The notes beneath the pieces are model-generated. The model did no database searches. It worked only from the letters and a program-made list of their open reading frames with translations, and had not been told where the DNA came from. A stretch of DNA of 6,612 bases from an uncultured Clostridium sp. (GTDB lineage Bacteria; Bacillota; Clostridia; Lachnospirales; Lachnospiraceae), in the NCBI GenBank assembly GCA_905192625.1, contig CAJJLI010000116.1, positions 1 to 6,612 of the forward strand, written 5' to 3'. Both the position numbers and the translations under genes were made by a program. Shown here piece by piece: positions 1 to 4,907 of the stretch; within the stretch, counting starts at the first letter, position 1; every line of letters starts with the position of its first letter.

Positions 1-1175
1 TCGCGTGGATGGTCGGCAAGGAGCCGATGGCTGGTGTCTAACAAATACATCTTTCTATAATCGCGTAAGTCTAATACATCCACTTGATGGAAGTTCAATG
101 ATAAAAATGAACTAACTGGCTTACCAAAGGAATCTTGGATTACTAAAACACGACCATCTTCTACATCGTGGTTTGTAATTCTTGCCAATGCTGGATTCCC
201 ATTAAAATAGCAATTATCGCGGTAGGCTTGTGGTTCTTTTGTTTCTACAACACGTTCTTTGAATAATACAGTATCTTCAAATTCACCGGTTCTAGTAAGA
301 GCCAAACGTCCGTATTTATAATATCGTTCCCAAGTATAATTGGTTTCAAATTTTGGATAGATATAGGTAAAATCATCAATTCCAGCATACCAATGACCCA
401 CACGATTGGCCAATGATCCAACAAAACTATTTTTTAATGTATTAAAATGAAAGTTGTTTTCATCGACGTTTCGTGGATCAAATTGGGTACCATAGTTTTT
501 TGCCATGTAATCCATTAAATACGTATAGGCCCAAAAACCGGTTTCTGTCGTCCAGTGGTGATCTGAAACAAAGAACAAATCTTCATAATTAAAATTATTG
601 TCATGAATTACTTTACGAAAATCGATATAATCAATCCCTAAAACATCAAGTCCAGCTAAAAACTTATCCGTATTTAAATTCGGATAGTCAGTACGTCCGT
701 GAGGAAGTTGATTGTCGTACTTGTCGACCTTATAAGGAGCTTGTACGTACAATAATTTAGTTCCAACAGAATCAAGGTACTCACTTAATTTACGCATATT
801 CTTATGTGCTAAACTCATTCCCCAATTGTCATAAAGGTAGGTCAGTTGACCATTGTCTAATTTATAAACATTATTATGCTCGACAACGTCAGTAACCATT
901 TTCTTTTGAATGATACGGTTAAATAAACCATTTATATTTAACAAAGTATCTTTCTCATATACAGCACTATTAAAAGCAGAGTTTGTACCATTAACAAAAG
1001 CTTTTAAAACGTCAGCGCTAGATTCAGATTCCACTTTGCTAATTGATGTCTTTATAGATGATTTAACGACATCGGAGTTTATAATCATGCCAAAGAGATA
1101 AAAGAATATGATTATTAGAAATAAAATGGCAGTTACCGTGTAACGATTCATCGTATTTTTAAATTTTAGTAGCAT
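1..1175 (-). CDS. DHHW/AlgX-like SGNH-type O-acetyltransferase, membrane-anchored (C-terminus cut by window edge)
   Basis: This is an open minus-strand frame of 391 codons running off the left edge. Seen: a positively charged N-terminus and one membrane segment (about residues 12-30), so the rest should lie outside the cell. Residues 205-208 read D-H-H-W in the context VSDHHWTTETG, and S349 lies in QDSFGKPVSSF. These match the Asp-x-His and Ser blocks of the AlgX/AlgJ/DHHW family (SGNH-like), in which an Asp-His-Ser triad acetylates polysaccharide. ATG at 1175 is chosen because a weak TAGG (minus 1186-1183) lies 7 nt upstream; the in-frame ATG at 1151 has no Shine-Dalgarno sequence. The gene follows the MBOAT gene by 97 bp on the same strand without a visible terminator, so the two are probably co-transcribed. 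Inferred role: final transfer of acetyl groups to a cell-surface glycan; the acceptor is unknown. The last ~13 residues come from an oddly GC-rich stretch and may not be native. Confidence 0.88.
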   Translation of the reverse strand, partial: MLLKFKNTMNRYTVTAILFLIIIFFYLFGMIINSDVVKSSIKTSISKVESESSADVLKAFVNGTNSAFNSAVYEKDTLLNINGLFNRIIQKKMVTDVVEHNNVYKLDNGQLTYLYDNWGMSLAHKNMRKLSEYLDSVGTKLLYVQAPYKVDKYDNQLPHGRTDYPNLNTDKFLAGLDVLGIDYIDFRKVIHDNNFNYEDLFFVSDHHWTTETGFWAYTYLMDYMAKNYGTQFDPRNVDENNFHFNTLKNSFVGSLANRVGHWYAGIDDFTYIYPKFETNYTWERYYKYGRLALTRTGEFEDTVLFKERVVETKEPQAYRDNCYFNGNPALARITNHDVEDGRVLVIQDSFGKPVSSFLSLNFHQVDVLDLRDYRKMYLLDTSHRLLADHPR

Positions 1176-1272
1176 ATTTATACCTATTGCCTTTCTAGAG
1201 TCTATTTTATTACATGCCCTGTGTATAGTTCGTATTTATACGTAGTTCTATTAAGATAACTATATGATGAAG
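1176..1272. other. Short intergenic spacer between the MBOAT and DHHW genes
   Basis: This 97-bp spacer lies inside the presumed minus-strand operon. I see no GC-rich hairpin with a T-run, so no terminator. It holds a small perfect inverted repeat (CGTAT-TT-ATACG, 1231-1242) flanked by two direct copies of TAGTTC (1226-1231 and 1243-1248). Their function is unknown and they may be chance in AT-rich DNA. Confidence 0.4.
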
Positions 1273-2688
1273 TTAGAAATTAGCATAAATACTTGGATTG
1301 TTGGCTCCTTTTATAACATAACTTAGGGCGATAAAAAATAATATCAAGTAAACGATTGGGTATACAGCTCCAATAAATTTATTCTCATCAAACTTTAACT
1401 TCTTAGAAATCCATCCGAAGATAGGAGTTGAACATAATGTTGCGGCAATTAAGAAGATAATATATTCACATAGGTAAAAGTAGGCATTGTTATCAAATAT
1501 AGTATTACCACTACGAAAGAACATGACGCTTAAATAATTTTTTGCTTGTGCGATGTCACTAGAGCGGAATAATACCCATCCCATTAATACAAAAAACATA
1601 GTATATATATGATGAAAAATCGGGAATTTTTTTGATTTATCAAAGCCAGTTAATTTTTCAAATGCAATTAATACAAAATATAGAAGCCCCCATAAAATAA
1701 ACGTCCAGTTAGCACCATGCCAAAGACCAGTTAGGCTCCATACAACAAATAAATTAAAAAGGAGTCGTATTTTAGTTTTTACACGGCTACCACCCAGTGG
1801 AAAATAAACATAATCACGGAACCAGGTACCTAATGAGATATGCCATCTTCTCCAAAATTCTGAGATAGACTTTGAAATATAAGGGAAATTAAAGTTCTCT
1901 AAAAACTGAAAACCAAACATTTTGCTAAGACCGATTGCCATATCGGAATAGCCGCTAAAGTCTAAAAGAATTTGAAAAGCATAAGCTATGATACCAAGCC
2001 AAGCAAAACTAACGGATAAATCATTGATATTTGTATCAAAAGCCTTATTAGCTACGTATGCAATGTTATCAGCAATGATTACTTTCTTAGCAAAGCCTCG
2101 AATAAATCGCAACACACCTTCTGAGAATAAAGAAAAAGACTCGCTACGATTTTGAATCTGATCTACTATTGTTTCATATCGAACAATTGGGCCTGAAACT
2201 AGGTTTGGGAAAAGAGCAATGTATAAACCAACATTGAGTGGATTTTTTTGCACGCGTCCCTTTTGGTGATAAACATCAATTACATAGGAAATTGCTTGGA
2301 ATGAAAAGAAGGATATACCAATTGGAATTCCTAGTTGGGGGATTCCTATGTTTTTATGAAACAATGAGTTAATATTCGTGATTGCAAAGCTCAAGTATTT
2401 AAATAAAAATATCAGTGATACATTATAAATCATAGATACTGTTATAATGATGCGTGCTTGTGTTTTATAATCGCGGTATTTGTCGATTAATAAACCAAAC
2501 AGATAGTTCATGATAATGGAAAGCAACAATATTAGCACAAAGAGTGGCTCACCCCATGCATAAAAAACCAAACTAGCTAGGAACAAAAATATATTTTGAG
2601 CCGTTCTGTGATTCCTAAATATAGTATAGTAAAGGATTAAAACACAGGGTAAAAAAACTAATAAAAAAGTTGATGATGAAAATACCAT
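1273..2688 (-). CDS. MBOAT-family membrane O-acyltransferase (AlgI/DltB/PatA type)
   Basis: This complete 471-residue polytopic membrane protein has the usual length for the family. The N-terminus (MVFSSSTFLLVFLP) and the following FYAWGEPLFV segment are typical of AlgI-like proteins. Other family blocks seen are LVSGPIVRYE (G166-P167), DFSGYSDMAIG (243-253), the WRRWHISLGTWFRDY block with H283, and LTGLWHGANW with H324. H324 matches the invariant MBOAT histidine; H283 matches the second conserved histidine of AlgI. Known role: such proteins pass an acyl group, usually acetyl, from a cytoplasmic donor across the membrane to an extracellular partner. The DHHW gene 97 bp downstream is that expected partner. 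The ATG at 2688 is chosen over the in-frame codon at 2787 because GGAGG (2698-2694) sits 5 nt upstream and because homologues begin MVFSS; the 33-residue extension has no family character. D-alanylation (DltB) is less likely, since no dltA/C/D genes are visible. Confidence 0.95.
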   Translation of the reverse strand: MVFSSSTFLLVFLPCVLILYYTIFRNHRTAQNIFLFLASLVFYAWGEPLFVLILLLSIIMNYLFGLLIDKYRDYKTQARIIITVSMIYNVSLIFLFKYLSFAITNINSLFHKNIGIPQLGIPIGISFFSFQAISYVIDVYHQKGRVQKNPLNVGLYIALFPNLVSGPIVRYETIVDQIQNRSESFSLFSEGVLRFIRGFAKKVIIADNIAYVANKAFDTNINDLSVSFAWLGIIAYAFQILLDFSGYSDMAIGLSKMFGFQFLENFNFPYISKSISEFWRRWHISLGTWFRDYVYFPLGGSRVKTKIRLLFNLFVVWSLTGLWHGANWTFILWGLLYFVLIAFEKLTGFDKSKKFPIFHHIYTMFFVLMGWVLFRSSDIAQAKNYLSVMFFRSGNTIFDNNAYFYLCEYIIFLIAATLCSTPIFGWISKKLKFDENKFIGAVYPIVYLILFFIALSYVIKGANNPSIYANF

Positions 2689-2693
2689 AATAA

Positions 2694-2713
2694 CCTCCAT
2701 GCTGCAAGGCAGC
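2694..2713 (-). promoter_or_regulatory. Shine-Dalgarno of the MBOAT gene abutting a small hairpin
   Basis: On the minus strand GGAGG (2698-2694) lies 5 nt before the ATG at 2688 and fixes the start. Two nucleotides upstream is a compact hairpin GCTGC-CTT-GCAGC (2713-2701). A second small inverted repeat, GGCT-AAAA-AGCC, lies at 2741-2730. The first hairpin does not cover the Shine-Dalgarno sequence; an effect on mRNA stability or translation is only possible. Confidence 0.5.
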
Positions 2714-2839
2714 GTAATCTTAATTGAAAGGCTTTTTAGCCAGCATCTTAAAATTAACGAATAATTGCAAATATTTGTTAGGAGCATTTACAAAAAAAAT
2801 GTACTCTATACTTAAGATGCAATAATGTAACTGCGAAAA

Positions 2840-2990
2840 CTATAATTTAATTCGATATAACATGTATTCATGGTTGAAATGGATAAGAGGATGGCAATAT
2901 GTAGTAAGACCATGTAGGCAGTCGGGCAAGAATCTAAATGATATAGTTAGAACATCGGGAGTTAGTATGACAATCATTTATTTATTATAA
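2840..2990. other. Unrecognised segment with short overlapping frames on both strands
   Basis: On the minus strand an ATG at 2977 opens 45 codons (MIVILTPDVL... to a TAG at 2840). On the plus strand an ATG at 2862 opens 42 codons (MYSWLKWIRG... to a TAA at 2990). Neither has a Shine-Dalgarno sequence, so neither is called as a gene. An inverted pair CATGGT (2869-2874) / ACCATG (2909-2914) could fold. Such doubly open, slightly GC-richer patches can be remnants of dispersed repeats or structured RNA, but I cannot identify a family. Confidence 0.3.
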
Positions 2991-3001
2991 TCGTTTGTCA
3001 A
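2973..3001 (-). promoter_or_regulatory. Possible promoter for the MBOAT-DHHW operon
   Basis: On the minus strand a perfect TTGACA (3001-2996) is followed after 17 nt by AATGAT (2978-2973), 4 of 6 to the -10 consensus. It would give a leader of about 280 nt ahead of the MBOAT start, running through the unrecognised segment. The -35 box overlaps the T-tract of the terminator. A separate TATAAT (2989-2984) is only 6 nt from the TTGACA and cannot pair with it. A weak call. Confidence 0.3.
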
Positions 3002-3032
3002 AAAAAGAAAAGGAGCTATGTATCACAGCTCC
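3000..3032 (-). terminator. Rho-independent terminator of the Big_2 protein gene
   Basis: On the minus strand a 6-bp stem GGAGCT/AGCTCC (3032-3027 and 3017-3012) with a 9-nt loop is followed at once by a T-rich run (CCTTTTCTTTTTTTG, ending near 3000). It lies 82 bp after the Big_2 stop codon and separates that transcript from the MBOAT gene downstream. The reverse direction lacks a T-tract, so it should act on the minus strand only. Confidence 0.88.
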
Positions 3033-3114
3033 CTCATATTAATATTTTCTTAACTAAATAATTGAAATATTAGTCTGCTTAATCTTAAATGATTGGTACC
3101 TTTTTCAGCCTTCA

Positions 3115-3825
3115 CTAATTCGCTGGAGTAACGGATGGAGTAACCGTTATATTACTATCCGTATTATTAGCGGTATCCTTTATCATCTTATTGTAATCTT
3201 CTTCGCTTAATACGGTCACTTTACAGGTATCATATTTACCATTATCAATCATAGCAAAAATATGAGTGGTACCTTCCGCATTTGCAGTGATTCTACCTCC
3301 AGGGCTTACTGTCACAATTGAAGAATCGTTTGATATAAATTTAATTTCTTCAACTGTATTGTATGGTTGTAAAATTGTTTTTAGTGTCGTTTTTTTGTTA
3401 ACTACCATGAACAAATCAGTCTTTGTTAACTTAACACTGATTGCAGGTGGTCCTACTGTTATATCACAAGTAAGGGTCGCAACTGTTTTTGATCCTTCTT
3501 TCACGGTTACTGTAATCGCTGCACTACCATAATCAACACCAGTTACAACACCGTGTTCGTCTACAGAAGCAATTGCAGAATCACTAGATTTGTATGAAAT
3601 CTTATGATTTTCAAGTACATTATAAACCCTTAAATTATAAGACTTTTCTTTTACAATAGATTTGCTTTTTACATTTAACTTAATCTCAAGCTGTTTATCA
3701 TTTGTTGTGTTTGCACCTGTATTCTCACTTGCAAATGCCTTATTTGTGTTAAATGACAAAACAAATACAAAGAAAAGTAAAAAACCAAGGATATATTTGA
3801 TTTTTCTATTCTTCTTAGCATCCAT
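3115..3825 (-). CDS. Secreted protein with two bacterial Ig-like (Big_2) domains
   Basis: The product has 236 residues. Seen: a lysine-rich N-terminus, a hydrophobic core (about 11-25) and a likely signal peptidase site AFA-S after residue 32. Two similar Ig-like repeats follow, at about 46-124 and 129-206. Each has Big_2 hallmarks: a strand, then SSDSAIASVDEHGVVTGVDYG or SNDSSIVTVSPGGRITANAEG, then a closing strand with one cysteine (C120, C201). The tail (207-236) is polar and Thr/Pro-rich, ending TPSVTPAN. No LPxTG motif, membrane anchor, SLH domain or enzyme domain is present, so it may be released or held non-covalently in the wall. Big_2 domains usually mediate adhesion or act as spacers; the ligand is unknown. 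ATG at 3825 is chosen because GGAGG (3838-3834) lies 8 nt upstream; the longer frame from TTG at 3840 would run through that site. It is transcribed divergently from the two-component system. Confidence 0.9.
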   Translation of the reverse strand: MDAKKNRKIKYILGFLLFFVFVLSFNTNKAFASENTGANTTNDKQLEIKLNVKSKSIVKEKSYNLRVYNVLENHKISYKSSDSAIASVDEHGVVTGVDYGSAAITVTVKEGSKTVATLTCDITVGPPAISVKLTKTDLFMVVNKKTTLKTILQPYNTVEEIKFISNDSSIVTVSPGGRITANAEGTTHIFAMIDNGKYDTCKVTVLSEEDYNKMIKDTANNTDSNITVTPSVTPAN

Positions 3826-3873
3826 GGCTAATTCCTCCAAACCTTGGTATTTCTTTGCGTCACATCCGTTTAC

Positions 3874-3907
3874 ATTATACTATACTATTTTGTCAGAAAA
3901 ATGGCAA
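3874..3907 (-). promoter_or_regulatory. Sigma-A-like promoter of the Big_2 protein gene
   Basis: On the minus strand TTGCCA (3907-3902) and TATAGT (3884-3879) are 17 nt apart, each 5 of 6 to consensus. An overlapping perfect TATAAT (3879-3874) is present but has no -35 box at proper distance. The predicted start near 3872 gives a leader of about 47 nt before the ATG at 3825. Confidence 0.65.
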
Positions 3908-3951
3908 AATATTAAAATTTATTAAGAAATCATTTCTAAATATTAAGATTT
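3907..3951. promoter_or_regulatory. Candidate operator in the divergent spacer: palindrome within phased ATTAA repeats
   Basis: An imperfect 21-bp palindrome spans 3921-3941 with core AGAAAT-C-ATTTCT; 9 of 10 arm positions pair. It is bracketed by a direct repeat AAATATTAARATTT (3907-3920 and 3938-3951, 13 of 14 identical, 31-bp period). ATTAA recurs at 3911, 3921 and 3942, that is one and two helical turns apart. The block lies between the two divergent promoters (-35 boxes at 3902-3907 and 3968-3973). OmpR/PhoB-type regulators typically bind phased direct repeats, so autoregulation by the adjacent regulator is a reasonable guess. AT-rich DNA produces such patterns by chance, so confidence is limited. 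Confidence 0.4.
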
Positions 3952-3967
3952 TATTTCAAAAACCCCC

Positions 3968-3996
3968 TTGTTTAATGGGGTAGAATTCAATATAAT
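3968..3996 (+). promoter_or_regulatory. Promoter of the response regulator-kinase operon
   Basis: A perfect TATAAT (3991-3996) is preceded after 17 nt by TTGTTT (3968-3973, 3 of 6). The predicted start is near 4003, giving a leader of about 124 nt. The weak -35 box suits a promoter needing an activator, and the candidate operator lies just upstream. An alternative or second promoter is TTGTAA (4043-4048), 17 nt, TATAGT (4066-4071), which would shorten the leader to about 50 nt. Confidence 0.55.
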
Positions 3997-4007
3997 GTAA
4001 ATAGAAT

Positions 4008-4021
4008 AAGCATGAAGCATG
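4008..4021. repeat. Perfect tandem 7-bp repeat (AAGCATG x2) at the predicted transcription start
   Basis: AAGCATG occurs twice head to tail, about 12 bp past the -10 box of the regulator promoter. The second copy extends into a GCATGC palindrome (4017-4022). It could be a repressor site or simple slippage; nothing in the sequence decides. Confidence 0.45.
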
Positions 4022-4126
4022 CATTTTACGAAAAATTTAAAATTGTAAGTATATATAATATTTATTATAGTTTACATTTGCTTTTATTTAATTCATGTAA
4101 TATGAGGATAAGAAGGAGGAACTAGA

Positions 4127-4819
4127 ATGCAAAATATCCTAATTGCTGATGATAATCCCGATATTACCGATGTTTTAGCATTGTACGCTAAAAAGGAAGA
4201 GTTTGAACCTATTATTGCTACCGACGGTGAAGAAGCAATTCGCCTTTTCCACCAATGTAATCCGGCAGTTGTCCTATTGGATGTAATGATGCCAAAGGAA
4301 GACGGTTATGAGGTATGTAGAAAAATTAGAGCAAAGTCAGATGTTCCAGTGATATTAATTACTGCAAGAGGAGAAGATTTTGAGAAAATAATGGGTCTGG
4401 ATATTGGCGCAGATGATTATATTGTAAAGCCGTTTAGTCCAAGTGAGGTTATGGCAAGAGTTAGAGCTGTACTTCGAAGAATGTCAAAAAAAGAAAAAGA
4501 ACAAGAATCTGAGAATCTTTTAACTATATCGAATTTAGTAATTAATTTAGATGAGTACACACTACATATTGGGGATAAGAAAATATCCCTAACAAAAAAA
4601 GAAATTGAAACCATGTGGACCCTTGCAAATAATCCAAATAAAGTATTCACTCGAGATAATCTTTTGGATAGCTTATGGGGGTTTGATTATTTTGGTGATA
4701 GTAGGACCGTAGACTCTCATATAAAAAGATTAAGAGCAAAGTTAGACATTGTAGAGCATCCAGCATGGTCAATTAAAACCATCTGGGGTGTTGGATATAA
4801 ATTTGAAATTGTTGAATAA
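4127..4819 (+). CDS. OmpR/PhoB-family response regulator
   Basis: The product has 230 residues, the standard family length. The receiver domain (about 1-118) has every key residue: acidic pair D8-D9, phosphate-accepting D52 in LLDVMMP, T79, and Y98 and K101 in DDYIVKPF. After a charged linker (about 119-130) comes the winged-helix DNA-binding domain (about 131-230), with the recognition helix near TVDSHIKRLRAKL (194-206) and the terminal wing IWGVGYKFE. Known role: phosphorylated by its partner kinase at D52, it dimerises and binds promoter DNA as a transcription regulator. The start is supported by AAGGAGG (4113-4119), 7 nt before the ATG. The kinase gene starts 88 nt downstream on the same strand and is the obvious partner. 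It resembles PhoP/WalR-type regulators, but the sequence alone does not tell which regulon it controls; the divergent Big_2 gene and its own operon are natural candidates. Confidence 0.96.
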   Translation: MQNILIADDNPDITDVLALYAKKEEFEPIIATDGEEAIRLFHQCNPAVVLLDVMMPKEDGYEVCRKIRAKSDVPVILITARGEDFEKIMGLDIGADDYIVKPFSPSEVMARVRAVLRRMSKKEKEQESENLLTISNLVINLDEYTLHIGDKKISLTKKEIETMWTLANNPNKVFTRDNLLDSLWGFDYFGDSRTVDSHIKRLRAKLDIVEHPAWSIKTIWGVGYKFEIVE

Positions 4820-4851
4820 TGAAAGAAATTTCAGAGAACGCATCTAATTAA
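4819..4851 (+). other. Possible 10-codon coupling peptide overlapping the regulator stop codon
   Basis: The regulator stop TAA overlaps an ATG (TAATG, 4817-4821) that opens MKEISENASN and stops at TAA 4849-4851. It has no Shine-Dalgarno sequence of its own, so only ribosomes ending on the regulator could use it. Its last codons run through the 5' arm of the hairpin that follows. It may be chance; it is recorded because of its position. Confidence 0.2.
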
Positions 4852-4885
4852 TCATATTTATGTATATGAGTAATCGGATGCGTTT
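4836..4885 (+). promoter_or_regulatory. Long imperfect intercistronic hairpin between regulator and kinase
   Basis: The arms start with AACGCATC (4837-4844) and GATGCGTT (4877-4884), a perfect 8-bp stem with flanking G-U pairs at both ends. After an A/C mismatch come ATTA/TAAT (4847-4850 / 4871-4874), an A/G mismatch, then TCATAT/ATATGA (4852-4857 / 4864-4869), closed by a 6-nt loop. In all, 18 Watson-Crick pairs lie in a 50-nt element. The following bases (TTTATTTC) form only a weak T-tract, so full termination is unlikely; partial termination, RNA processing or mRNA stabilisation would fit. It ends 10 nt before the kinase Shine-Dalgarno sequence. Confidence 0.65.
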
Positions 4886-4907
4886 ATTTCAATGTGAGGA
4901 TAGTATT

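Larger units (their letters stand above)
2689..3114. other. 426-bp intergenic region between the Big_2 and MBOAT genes
   Basis: The right end (3033-3114) is the 3' untranslated part of the Big_2 transcript, ending in the terminator at 3000-3032. The left end (2689-2760) is the MBOAT leader with two small hairpins. The middle (about 2840-2990) is less AT-rich than its surroundings (about 40% G+C over 2881-2970). It carries short ATG-started frames on both strands without ribosome binding sites, and I do not recognise it. No strong promoter for the MBOAT gene is visible close to its start. Confidence 0.6.

Noticed and set aside
910..1101. 63-codon plus-strand frame
   Set aside because: Lies entirely antisense to the well-supported DHHW coding region; no ribosome binding site and no family character.
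2689..2787. 33-codon N-terminal extension of the MBOAT gene
   Set aside because: It runs through the GGAGG and hairpins ahead of the better start and has no resemblance to MBOAT N-termini.
3266..3532. 88-codon plus-strand frame opposite the Big_2 gene
   Set aside because: Antisense shadow of a gene with clear signal peptide and Ig repeats; no Shine-Dalgarno sequence or recognisable product.
3662..3925. 87-codon plus-strand frame opposite the Big_2 start and promoter
   Set aside because: Overlaps the signal-peptide region in antisense and ends in the divergent spacer; its hydrophobic look is the mirror of AT-rich codons.
3962..3981. ACCCC...GGGGT inverted repeat in the divergent spacer as a terminator
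   Set aside because: A 5-bp stem with a 10-nt loop and no T-run on either strand; it overlaps the -35/-10 spacer of the regulator promoter, so terminator function is unlikely.
4417..4650. Minus-strand frame inside the response regulator
   Set aside because: Shadow of a gene with all receiver and winged-helix residues intact.
4860..4907. 16-codon N-terminal extension of the kinase
   Set aside because: The start lies in the loop of the intercistronic hairpin without a Shine-Dalgarno sequence, while GAGG is well placed for the ATG at 4908.
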